Assembly: GCA_947495795.1 (NCBI GenBank)
Contig: CANMAI010000019.1
Span: forward strand, 1 to 38,343
DNA from: an uncultured Paracoccaceae bacterium
Lineage (GTDB): Bacteria > Pseudomonadota > Alphaproteobacteria > Rhodobacterales > Rhodobacteraceae
DNA: 38,343 bases
Reading direction: 5' to 3'
In this document: positions 26,615 through 34,686 of the stretch, piece by piece
Numbering within the stretch: position 1 is the first letter of the stretch
Layout: every line of letters begins with the position of its first letter
The notes under the pieces: generated by a model
The model's database searches: none
Seen by the model: the letters and a program-made list of their open reading frames with translations, nothing else
Told to the model about the DNA's origin: nothing
Made by a program: the position numbers and the translations under genes

Positions 26615-27466
26615 ATGAGCCTTCCAATCTACGCCACCCCCTTGCAAAAAGTCTGGTATTACAGCTTCCGCGTAATCTGTGGCCTCATCTTCTTCTTCCT
26701 GATCTTCCCGATCATCATCATCATCCCACTCAGCTTCAACGCGGAGGACTTCTTCACCTTCACGCCGGAGATGCTCTCGCTGAACCCGGAAGGCTATAGC
26801 CTCAAACACTACGAGGATTTCTTCACAAACTCCGATTGGCAACGCGCCCTCCAAAATTCCCTCACCATCGCCCCATGGGCCACGCTCCTCTCCGTCAGCT
26901 TCGGCACGCTGGCCGCCATTGGCCTTTCGCAGCGCCACGTCCCTTTCAAGGGTGTAATCATGGCAATCCTGATCTCCCCGATGATCGTGCCGCTGATCAT
27001 CTCGGCCACCGGCATGTTTTTCTTCTACTCCACCATCGGTATCCAAGGTACCAAGATCGGCGTCATCCTCGCCCATGCAGCCCTCGGCGTGCCCTTCGTG
27101 ATCATCACTGTCACAGCCACACTCGTGGGCTTCGACGAAAGCCTCACCCGCGCCGCCGCCAACATGGGCGCGGGCCCGGTGCGCACATTCTTTAAGATCC
27201 AGATGCCACTCATCCTGCCCGGTGTCATTTCCGGCGCACTCTTCGCCTTCATCACCAGTTTCGATGAAGTTGTGGTGGTGCTCTTCGTAGGCAGCGCAGG
27301 CCAAAAAACCCTGCCTTGGCAAATGTTTACCGGCCTCCGCGAACAGATCAGCCCGACAATCCTGGCCGTCGCAACCCTTCTCGTGGCCATTTCGATTGTA
27401 CTTCTTACGGTTGTAGAACTCCTTCGCCGCCGGTCTGAGAGACTAAGGGGTATGTCGCCGGGATAG
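26615..27466 (+). CDS. Polyamine-type ABC transporter permease (PotC-like)
   Basis: The 283-residue permease has a first membrane span (VICGLIFFFLIFPIIIIIPL), a periplasmic loop with NPEGYSLKHYEDFFTNSDWQ, and four or five more spans. The EAA loop is TRAAANMGAGPVRTFFKIQMP followed by LILPGVISGALFAFITSFDEV, typical for PotC. It lacks the large insert found in its partner. It is the last gene of the operon and is followed by 314 bases without a gene. Confidence 0.93.
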   Translation: MSLPIYATPLQKVWYYSFRVICGLIFFFLIFPIIIIIPLSFNAEDFFTFTPEMLSLNPEGYSLKHYEDFFTNSDWQRALQNSLTIAPWATLLSVSFGTLAAIGLSQRHVPFKGVIMAILISPMIVPLIISATGMFFFYSTIGIQGTKIGVILAHAALGVPFVIITVTATLVGFDESLTRAAANMGAGPVRTFFKIQMPLILPGVISGALFAFITSFDEVVVVLFVGSAGQKTLPWQMFTGLREQISPTILAVATLLVAISIVLLTVVELLRRRSERLRGMSPG

Positions 27467-27780
27467 TTTTAAGGCGCTCCGATTTCTTATCACTCCAGTG
27501 AGGTGCAAGCCGAACCGGAGTGAACTGAAAGCCCTCCTATCAAATAGCTCATCAGAGCCTGTGGCTTAGGATCTACAAAGATCCATCCTAAATTGTTGTC
27601 CCCACACATGCGTGGATCTAATCATGGCGGAAAAGCCACTGTCGGTCTGGTAGGACTGTAAGCACCTTAACTTTCGCGGACGTTCAACAAACAACACAGT
27701 TTTCCAACTTTATCTGTTTTCTTGGAAGGATCGCATCTGCTAGTTGGGATTTCAGTGAACTGGCAAGGCCGTCTCGTATA
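27467..27780 (+). other. 314-bp intergenic region with a stem-loop
   Basis: No gene is seen. TTAGGAT (27566-27572) and ATCCTAA (27585-27591) can form a 7-bp stem, alternative to an inner GGATC/GATCC stem, about 100 bases after the permease stop; it might mark the end of the polyamine-type operon. Sequence to the right is lower in GC and probably includes the promoter of the glycosyltransferase gene, though no clear -35/-10 pair could be picked. Confidence 0.4.
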
Positions 27781-29061
27781 ATGACAAAACCTAGAGTCCT
27801 TCTGATTGCAGAGGCTGCCAACCCGGAATGGGTTAGTGTACCTCTGGTGGGGTGGTCGCTGGCCTCAGCACTGCGGGAGGTTGCGGACGTTCACATTGTT
27901 ACTCAGGTTCGAAACAGAGAGGCCATCCTTCGTTCAGGGCTGAAAGAGGCAAAAGACTTCACCGTGATTGATTCAGAAACACTCGCCCGTCCCATGTGGA
28001 AGCTTGGCGAAGTTTTGAGAATGGGTGAAGGCAAAGGATGGACGGCACTTCAAACCGTCAGTGCTCTCAGTTACCCCTATTTTGAATATCTGATCTGGAA
28101 ACGCTTTGGCTCCGCGATTAAGGCTGGCGAATTCGACATCGTTCATCGCGTAACACCTCTCAGCCCGACGATACAAAGCCCGATTGCCCGGAAATGCAAA
28201 CGGGCAGGTGTTCCTTTCGTTATAGGTCCACTCAACGGAGGCGTGCCTTGGCCAAAAGCCTTTGATGCCGAACGGCGGCGAGAGAAAGAGTGGCTGTCCT
28301 ATCTCCGCAGCGCATACAAACTGCTGCCGGGTCGCGCCTCTACTCTTGCGGCGAACGCAATTATCGTCGGGTCTCGCCACACGCAGAGCGAAATACCGGA
28401 AACGCATCAGACGCGATGTGTCTATATTCCGGAAAACGCGATCAATCCGGAGCGTTTTTCACGCCAAGCCTCACATAAGGCCGATCCACTGAGAGCCTGC
28501 TTCATTGGGCGTATGGTGCCGTACAAGGGCCCTGACATGTTACTAGAAGCGGCAATACCGCTACTTCAGGAGAGGTCTCTGGAACTGGACTTCATCGGAG
28601 ATGGCCCCTTACTTCCCACACTGCGAAGCATGGCCGACCAAGCGGGTTTGGGCGCATCCGTCCGTTTCCATGGATGGCTGCAGCATGACGAGGTGCAAAC
28701 AGTGGCCGCGAACTGCAGCGTGCTCTCCTTTCCCTCAATCCGCGAATTTGGGGGAGGGGTCGTACTGGAAGCAATGGCTTTAGGCCTTGTACCTCTGATC
28801 GTCGACTATGCAGGTCCGGGTGAGTTGGTAACCTCGGAGTTTGGCATCAAAATTCCCATCGGTAGTCGCGCGCATATAGTAAATAGCTTTCGTGAAGAGT
28901 TGGCACGTCTCGCCACCTGTCAAGAGAAAAGAGTGGCAATGGGAGAAGCAGGGCGTGCACGCGTTGCCAGCCACTTTACTTGGCAGGCGAAGGCTCAACA
29001 GGTATCCAGCGTATATGATTGGGTGCTCGGGCAAAGATCAGAAAAGCCCGAACCATTTTGA
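27781..29061 (+). CDS. Glycosyltransferase family 4
   Basis: The 426-residue protein has the GT-B layout of GT4 enzymes. An N-terminal acceptor domain starts KPRVLLIAEAANPEWVSVPL, followed by DIVHRVTPLSP. The C-terminal donor domain includes RACFIGRMVPYKGPDMLLEA and the EX7E motif as FPSIREFGGGVVLEAMALG, which binds the nucleotide sugar. It transfers a sugar to a growing glycan, probably an extracellular polysaccharide, on the cytoplasmic face of the membrane. The ATG at 27781 has only a weak ribosome binding site (CAAGG). It converges on the acetyltransferase gene. The sugar and acceptor are unknown. Confidence 0.93.
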   Translation: MTKPRVLLIAEAANPEWVSVPLVGWSLASALREVADVHIVTQVRNREAILRSGLKEAKDFTVIDSETLARPMWKLGEVLRMGEGKGWTALQTVSALSYPYFEYLIWKRFGSAIKAGEFDIVHRVTPLSPTIQSPIARKCKRAGVPFVIGPLNGGVPWPKAFDAERRREKEWLSYLRSAYKLLPGRASTLAANAIIVGSRHTQSEIPETHQTRCVYIPENAINPERFSRQASHKADPLRACFIGRMVPYKGPDMLLEAAIPLLQERSLELDFIGDGPLLPTLRSMADQAGLGASVRFHGWLQHDEVQTVAANCSVLSFPSIREFGGGVVLEAMALGLVPLIVDYAGPGELVTSEFGIKIPIGSRAHIVNSFREELARLATCQEKRVAMGEAGRARVASHFTWQAKAQQVSSVYDWVLGQRSEKPEPF

Positions 29062-29081
29062 TAAGAAGTCTCCAGCCTGTA

Positions 29082-29567
29082 TCAAACCTCGCGCGCAGGA
29101 ATACCAACTACCGTCGTGTTTGATTTCACATCTTTCGTCACAACGGCATTGGCGCCCACTCGTACATGATCACCAATTGTTAATGGGCCAATAATCTTCG
29201 CTCCTGCCCCGATATCCACGTGACCGCCGAGTTGTACCGGCCCAGCCAAGGTGACCTGCTGAAAGATAAGACAGTTCGGCCCTATTCGAGAATCAGGATG
29301 AATGATAATACCAGTTGGGTGAGTTAGCAAAAATCCGCCGTCGATTTGGGTATTGAGATGGATTTCACATTGGGTAATCACCGACCAGAAGCGGTGGACG
29401 ATAACCCAATAATGACGAAGTGCTTTGCTAACCAGCCCTGAACGACCCCTTAGAGATTGATACCTTCTTACACTTCTCAGAAGTTTTCTGCCAGGATCCC
29501 AAAAGAATCGAACTTTTTCTCTGCTCCAGTCTGGGGTTTCGGCCGAAACACCTATCTCTACTTGCAT
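29082..29567 (-). CDS. Hexapeptide-repeat acetyltransferase (CysE-like)
   Basis: The 161-residue protein has left-handed beta-helix repeats in its C-terminal half: IHLNTQIDGGFLLTHPTGII, IHPDSRIGPNCLIFQQVTL, VDIGAGAKIIGPLTIGDHVR and VGANAVVTKDVKSNTTVVGI with the typical terminal PAREV. THPTGI is the serine acetyltransferase-like active-site region with the catalytic His. In polysaccharide loci such enzymes O-acetylate sugars, which fits the neighbouring glycosyltransferase better than cysteine synthesis. A strong GGAGG lies 6 bases ahead of the ATG, inside the end of the preceding small gene, whose stop codon overlaps the ATG by one base. Confidence 0.88.
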   Translation of the reverse strand: MQVEIGVSAETPDWSREKVRFFWDPGRKLLRSVRRYQSLRGRSGLVSKALRHYWVIVHRFWSVITQCEIHLNTQIDGGFLLTHPTGIIIHPDSRIGPNCLIFQQVTLAGPVQLGGHVDIGAGAKIIGPLTIGDHVRVGANAVVTKDVKSNTTVVGIPAREV

Positions 29568-29767
29568 TAGGCCTCCAAATATACAACTTGAGGGCGCCTT
29601 AATTGATCTAAAGGTATTTCAAAAATCGATTCTCTACAGGTACTGTTCATTCTTTGACTTTTTCGCCATAGATCATTGCTCCAAAGTGGCTTTTTATGAC
29701 CTCTCCGCACAAAAAAACTAAGATCGAGCACAAAATTGCCAAAAACGGACAATAAGTTTTTGATCAT
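29567..29767 (-). CDS. Small hypothetical protein coupled to the acetyltransferase
   Basis: A 66-residue frame ends in TAATG, sharing one base with the acetyltransferase ATG, which suggests translational coupling. The product (MIKNLLSVFGNFVLDLSFFV at the N-terminus) is basic and weakly hydrophobic at its start; I recognise no family. The upstream sequence has only a weak GGAT as ribosome binding site, and base composition is lower in GC than the neighbours. It may be a real small gene or a remnant of a longer one. Confidence 0.35.
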   Translation of the reverse strand: MIKNLLSVFGNFVLDLSFFVRRGHKKPLWSNDLWRKSQRMNSTCRESIFEIPLDQLRRPQVVYLEA

Positions 29768-29949
29768 TGACTATCATCCATCTCGCTGTCTTGGTGCAGT
29801 TAATACTTGGTTATCGAGTTCGGAGTTACGATATCACTGCGGTTTGGAATGTCGCTCAAGCCGCTGAGTTTGTAAACGTTGGAAGGCAAACAGGTATGAA
29901 GTCGGTATATATTTGAAAAGCCGCGCCTGATTGTCCGATCGTGATTTGC

Positions 29950-29977
29950 GGACGCAGTTCTTCTTCTGCGTCCTTTT
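29950..29977 (+). terminator. Terminator-like hairpin in the leader of the first RTX gene
   Basis: A perfect 8-bp stem (GGACGCAG / CTGCGTCC) with loop TTCTTCTT is followed by TTTT at 29974-29977. It looks like an intrinsic terminator, yet lies about 72 bases upstream of the RTX gene start with no gene ending before it on this strand. It may end a short leader transcript and so control the downstream gene. Confidence 0.5.
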
Positions 29978-30035
29978 CAGAAGATACACGGCCTACTTAT
30001 CCCCCGCCCTACCGGCGGGCCGTACAAACTACCAC

Positions 30036-30041
30036 GAGGAG
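30036..30041 (+). promoter_or_regulatory. Ribosome binding site for the TTG-started RTX gene
   Basis: GAGGAG ends 8 bases before the TTG at 30050, with a C7 run between. This strong site supports the TTG as start and explains why the protein begins directly at the conserved SGNH-like domain without a signal peptide. Confidence 0.6.
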
Positions 30042-30049
30042 CCCCCCCC

Positions 30050-33000
30050 TTGCCCGATATTAGAAACTACATCTTCGGAAACAGTCTCATCAACCATGGG
30101 TCTGATACCTACCAAACAACCGTACCTTACTGGCTTGATGCCTTTGCAGAACGCGCTGGCAACACGTACACCGTAGACGGTCAGTTCATGCACCCGCGCT
30201 TTTTCTCCCCAGATGCCTTTAATCCCCAATGGGGCTTTGAGGGCGTGGAAAGCGCGTGGCTCGAGAACAATGCAAATAGCTTCGCAGATGTGGACTACAC
30301 GAATGTGATGATAACCACAGCGAACTACATTCAGTATCGTTCGCCTACTGAAACATATGATGGCGGCAACACCTCACCCGTCGATGCAACACTCGGAATG
30401 ATCGACTGGATCATTGATCGGGAGCCAAGTACAGAAATCGATATCTACGTCAGCTGGCCAGAGATGGCCCTGATGTTCTCATCATTTCCTCCGTCGGCTG
30501 CTGAATTTGCCGAGTATAACCAAGAAACAATCGGGGCGTACGCCGATTGGCATCAGGAGTACGTAGAGGCCCTGCAGGCGGCCCGCCCAGGTGCGGCGAT
30601 TAACATGATGGCCGTCGGCCCAATAATGAGCGAGCTGTTTACGACAGTCCTCAGCGATCTTCCACCTTCCGCACTCTACGTCGATGCAGCCCCCCACGGG
30701 ACGGAAACACTCTACTTCCTCGCCGGTCTTGTGACTTACGCTTACATGTATGAGGAAAGTCCACCACTGGATTTTGATATACCCTCGTCGATCCATCCTC
30801 TGGTGCGTGCGCATTATGCAGAAATCGTGGCGTCAATCTCTGAACTCGTCAATGTTGACGTGCCGGTTGGCCCAGATCCATCTCCATTGGATGGAGATGA
30901 TTCTGCTAACGTTATCACGGGCACGTCGGCGGATGACACGATCAACGCCTACGCAGGCGATGATGATGTACAGTCAGGCGACGGCGATGATATTATTAAA
31001 GGTGGCGTTGGAAACGATACGCTTTGGGGCCAAGGCGGAAACGATACCATAGACGGTGGTTATGGAGCCGACTCCATTCAGGGCGGCAGCGGCAACGATG
31101 TTGTTAATGGAGGTGCAGGCAACGACACAATCAACGGCAACAGCGGCAATGACACGATCAGCGGTGGTTCTGGAAACGACGTGATCGACGCAGGCGATGG
31201 CAATGACATTGTGAACGGCGGTGCCGGTGATGATGATGTACGCGGCGGCAACGGTCGTGACATTGTTCGTCTAGGCGATGGAAATGACATTTTCACGGAC
31301 AATCAGCAAAGCGGATCAGAAGGCGCCGACCGAGTTTTTGGCGAGGCTGGTGATGACCGGATATATGGCGGCGGCGGCGATGACTTTCTGAGCGGCGGTG
31401 CCGGAAATGACTTTATCGCTGGCGGTGCTGGCAATGATAGAATTGAAGGTGGTAGCGGCGAAGACACCGTAAATGGTGGCGGCGGTGCAGATAACATCGA
31501 CGGCGGCAGCGGTGCCGACACGATAGATTCCGGCGCGGGAGATGACCTTGTTCGCGGGGGAGACGGTCGAGATACCGTTTCGCTGGGTGCAGGAAACGAC
31601 CGATTTATTGATACTGATCAGGCTGGATTTTCCGGATCCGATGAAGTGTTCGGTGGTGATGGAGATGATCGCCTAATTGGTCGTGGCGGAAATGATGTAC
31701 TCCAAGGAGGCTATGGCAACGATATTGTGATAGGCGGAGCAGAGGATGACGTTCTTTCAGGGGGTGTTGGAAACGACATCTTAAGAGGCGGCACCGGCAA
31801 CGACACAATGATGGGCGGCGATGGCGCAGATACTATGTCCGGTGGCGATGGAGCCGATACTGTTGAAGGCGGAAATGGTCGGGATACGGTACGTCTTGGC
31901 TCTGGAAACGACAGGTTCACTGACAATTCACAATCCGGAAATCTAGGCGAAGACTTTGTTCAGGGCGGCGATGGCAACGATACGATCATAGGCGGCGGTG
32001 GAAGCGATACTCTTCTGGGCGGTACCGGCAACGATACAGTTTCCGGCGGTGCAGACCACGATACAATAGCCGGTGCTGCAGGCAACGATACACTAAGTGG
32101 AGGCGGCGGAGCAGATGTGATCAGAGGTGGCGTTGGCGCGGACAGTGTCATGGGTGGCGCTGGCGCAGACTCTCTCTTCGGGGGCCGCGATGCAGACGCA
32201 TTCGTATATACCTCTCACGTGCAGTCCAATAGTGCCAATGGCATAGATACGATTGAGGATTTCCAGAGAGGAACAGATACAATCGATCTTCGTGGTGTTG
32301 ATGCTGATGCCACTTCATCCGGCAATCAGTCTTTCTCCTTTATTGGAGGGTCAGCCTTTAGTGGCGCAGCGGGTGAGTTGCGGTTCAACAACGGTGTGTT
32401 AAGCGGTGATATCGACGGTGACGGCATCGCAGACATGGCCATCCGCGTGAACAATGTGAACACTCTTACAGCGACGGATTTGGAACTCGGCTCGCAACCT
32501 GGTGGAGGGGGCGGCGGAAGCGGTGCAGCACCGGCCCCAATCCAAGATACTGTAGGTGGAGGAAATCCGTCTCTTGGGATGGGCCTCGAAGGTTTGGCCG
32601 ACTGGTCATCTCAGATCCCTTTCATTGATATAATGAAATCAGGGCGTCCTTGGACGGGACATACCTCCGGGCAATGGGGCGCTTGGGATCATGGCAGCCT
32701 CGAAGAGGGCGGTTATCTAGATGAAAACGGGTGGATTACTGAAATTCCTCCGGGCGTCAATAATATAGAATCTTTCATACTGACGGGCTTGCCCGAGGAA
32801 GAAGTGAGCGTCGGAGGACGGTACCGCCTTACCTATGATGGTGAAGGCACCATCAACGTGTTCGGAAGTACCATTACAAACGTAACGCGTGGGGACGGAG
32901 AGATCTGGTTTGACTTTGCTCCGGGCTCGGACACGACAGCGATTTCGATCACGGAAACAGATCCGAATGGCAACGGAAACTATATCCGTAATGTTTCAGT

Positions 33001-34522
33001 CGTGCATGAGGACAATATCCCAGCTCATGAGGCGGGAGTCATTTTCAACCCCGACTGGATTGATCGGATCGAAGATCTCCGCTCCATACGTTTCATGGAT
33101 TGGATGTTCACAAACGGCTCGGATATAGAAACATGGGAAGACCGACCAACGGTAGGCAACTACTCTTACGTCGCTGGCGGTGCCCCGGTCGAAATCATGG
33201 TGGCGCTGGCAAACCAGATTGGTGCTGACCCATGGTTTAACATGCCGCATATGGCAAACGATGACTACGCGCGTGAGTTTGCCACTTACGTCCGAGACAA
33301 TCTAGATCCGGAACTGCGGGCCTACAACGAATACTCGAACGAGGTTTGGAACTGGGGCTTCCCACAAACCCATTGGGCGCGCGAGCAGGCGGAGGCGCGT
33401 TGGGGACCAGATGCAGCTTACGATTCGCACCTTCAGTTCTATGGGATGCGCGCTGCCGAAATGGCAACCATTTGGGATAGCGTATTCGGTTCGGAGGCTG
33501 ATGAGCGGGTAATCAATGTGGTTACAACCCAAACAGATTGGCCAGGGCTTGAAGAGGGTATCTTTTATGCACCTCTCTATGTGGCGGAAAATCCAGGCGT
33601 TAACCAACCACCTGTTATGATTTTCGATGCCTATGCCGTAACAGGCTACTTTGGTTTTGAGTTGGGCGGAGATCAGGCAGGTGAGGTGCTTCAATGGATA
33701 TCGGACAGTCGTGCTCAGGCTGTTGCAGATGCCAATTCACAGGGCCTCACCGGCGCAGCGCGCAATGCTTACATTGAGGAGCATCAGTACGATCAAGCCT
33801 CCGCAATTGCTGCGGAAGACATTCGCACCGGCTCGCTAGCTGAATTAATCGGCCAACACTATGTCTATCAGGCGGCTGTTGCCACGGCGAATGGGCTTGA
33901 TTTGGTGATGTATGAGGGCGGAACTCATGTCGTAGGCTTCGGTGCCAACGGTTCCAATCAAGAACTCACGGATTTCTTCCATCATTTCAACTACTCTATG
34001 GAGATGGCAGATCTCTACCAGATCCTTCTCGAGGGTTGGCGAGATGTCGGCGGCACGCTCTTCAATGCCTTCGTGGATGTCTCCGATCCCAGCCAATACG
34101 GCTCCTGGGGTGCGCTCCGACATCTCGATGATGAAAACCCGCGTTGGGATGTTCTCAACAACTTCAACGATACCGTCGCTGCCTGGTGGGAAACCCGCGA
34201 TGCCGATGCTTTTGATCAGGGCCTCTTCCTGAACGGAACGTCTGGCGCGGACATATTGGCTGGCACTGTTGAGGAGGATATTCTCCTTGGTGGTCAGGGC
34301 AACGACACGCTCATCGGGTATGGCGGTGAGGATCGTCTGCATGGCGGTACTGGTCAGGATACAGCTTGGCTAATTGGCAGCCGCTCGGATTATTCGTTCG
34401 AAGCAGATGGCGATACACTGATTGCAACCCATTCCTCAGGCCGCACCTTCCTAACAGACGTGGAAACCATCATCTTTGATGAGCAATCAGAGCAGAGCTT
34501 TTCCGTTAGCTCGTTCCTCTAA
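30050..34522 (+). CDS. Multidomain RTX protein: SGNH-like, RTX, serralysin-C, GH-A-like and C-terminal RTX
   Basis: The 1490-residue protein has five modules. Residues 1-275 resemble an SGNH hydrolase: FGNSLINHG with Ser12, Asn92 in the ITTANY strand and Asp212/His216 in YVDAAPHGTE (DxxxH, where the standard motif is DxxH). Residues 280-714 hold several tens of GGxGxDxx calcium-binding nonapeptides. Residues 714-814 resemble the serralysin C-terminal domain (DADAFVYTS...IEDFQRGTDTIDL). A Gly-rich linker follows. Residues 837-1387 resemble a clan GH-A barrel, with Glu1098 in EYSNEVWNW (acid/base type) and Glu1289 in VMYEGGTHV (nucleophile type). Residues 1395-1490 carry more RTX repeats and the likely type I secretion signal. 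No Sec signal is present. It is probably exported by a type I system and acts on a polysaccharide; the enzyme roles are inference from motifs. Confidence 0.85.
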   Translation: MPDIRNYIFGNSLINHGSDTYQTTVPYWLDAFAERAGNTYTVDGQFMHPRFFSPDAFNPQWGFEGVESAWLENNANSFADVDYTNVMITTANYIQYRSPTETYDGGNTSPVDATLGMIDWIIDREPSTEIDIYVSWPEMALMFSSFPPSAAEFAEYNQETIGAYADWHQEYVEALQAARPGAAINMMAVGPIMSELFTTVLSDLPPSALYVDAAPHGTETLYFLAGLVTYAYMYEESPPLDFDIPSSIHPLVRAHYAEIVASISELVNVDVPVGPDPSPLDGDDSANVITGTSADDTINAYAGDDDVQSGDGDDIIKGGVGNDTLWGQGGNDTIDGGYGADSIQGGSGNDVVNGGAGNDTINGNSGNDTISGGSGNDVIDAGDGNDIVNGGAGDDDVRGGNGRDIVRLGDGNDIFTDNQQSGSEGADRVFGEAGDDRIYGGGGDDFLSGGAGNDFIAGGAGNDRIEGGSGEDTVNGGGGADNIDGGSGADTIDSGAGDDLVRGGDGRDTVSLGAGNDRFIDTDQAGFSGSDEVFGGDGDDRLIGRGGNDVLQGGYGNDIVIGGAEDDVLSGGVGNDILRGGTGNDTMMGGDGADTMSGGDGADTVEGGNGRDTVRLGSGNDRFTDNSQSGNLGEDFVQGGDGNDTIIGGGGSDTLLGGTGNDTVSGGADHDTIAGAAGNDTLSGGGGADVIRGGVGADSVMGGAGADSLFGGRDADAFVYTSHVQSNSANGIDTIEDFQRGTDTIDLRGVDADATSSGNQSFSFIGGSAFSGAAGELRFNNGVLSGDIDGDGIADMAIRVNNVNTLTATDLELGSQPGGGGGGSGAAPAPIQDTVGGGNPSLGMGLEGLADWSSQIPFIDIMKSGRPWTGHTSGQWGAWDHGSLEEGGYLDENGWITEIPPGVNNIESFILTGLPEEEVSVGGRYRLTYDGEGTINVFGSTITNVTRGDGEIWFDFAPGSDTTAISITETDPNGNGNYIRNVSVVHEDNIPAHEAGVIFNPDWIDRIEDLRSIRFMDWMFTNGSDIETWEDRPTVGNYSYVAGGAPVEIMVALANQIGADPWFNMPHMANDDYAREFATYVRDNLDPELRAYNEYSNEVWNWGFPQTHWAREQAEARWGPDAAYDSHLQFYGMRAAEMATIWDSVFGSEADERVINVVTTQTDWPGLEEGIFYAPLYVAENPGVNQPPVMIFDAYAVTGYFGFELGGDQAGEVLQWISDSRAQAVADANSQGLTGAARNAYIEEHQYDQASAIAAEDIRTGSLAELIGQHYVYQAAVATANGLDLVMYEGGTHVVGFGANGSNQELTDFFHHFNYSMEMADLYQILLEGWRDVGGTLFNAFVDVSDPSQYGSWGALRHLDDENPRWDVLNNFNDTVAAWWETRDADAFDQGLFLNGTSGADILAGTVEEDILLGGQGNDTLIGYGGEDRLHGGTGQDTAWLIGSRSDYSFEADGDTLIATHSSGRTFLTDVETIIFDEQSEQSFSVSSFL
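30905..32190 (+). repeat. RTX nonapeptide repeat region with 312-bp super-repeat
   Basis: The DNA encodes tandem GGxGxDxx repeats. Above them lies a second order: the blocks beginning GGTCGTGAC (31253), GGTCGAGAT (31565) and GGTCGGGAT (31877) recur at exactly 312 bases (104 residues). Each is followed by a non-RTX segment of the type RLGxGNDxFTDxxQSG, then a new RTX run. The third unit ends at the serralysin-C-like domain. Confidence 0.8.
33956..34483 (+). repeat. Near-identical 528-bp repeat, copy 1
   Basis: This segment matches 37686-38213 at a constant offset of 3730 bases. I count 3 differences over 528 bp, all silent third-base changes. It covers the end of the GH-A-like domain and most of the C-terminal RTX module. 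Outside it the two genes are clearly diverged. Confidence 0.95.
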
Positions 34523-34535
34523 TATCCAAAAACTG

Positions 34536-34559
34536 CCCGCCCCCTTTCTAAGGGGCGGG
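34536..34559 (+). terminator. Stem-loop after the first RTX gene
   Basis: CCCGCCCC (34536-34543) pairs with GGGGCGGG (34552-34559) across an 8-base loop, 14 bases past the stop codon. The stem is strong but no T-run follows, so termination may be partial and read-through into the second gene is possible. Confidence 0.5.
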
Positions 34560-34686
34560 TGAACTATGGAAAAGTCGCCAAAAGAACACTCAAACTTCAA
34601 AAAACGCACAGTTTTTCCCCGTCTGACCTTTGACGAGACACCAGGCCAGACCACATAGTGGCTTACACTTTGTTATGGAGTATCGA

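Noticed and set aside
27596-27640. CCACACATGCGTGG near-palindrome as an operator
   Set aside because: It has mismatches, lies far from both neighbouring start codons and matches no operator that I know.
30905-32190. CRISPR-like or minisatellite array
   Set aside because: The repeats are in one open frame, encode GGxGxDxx motifs and have no unique spacers, so they are RTX coding repeats.
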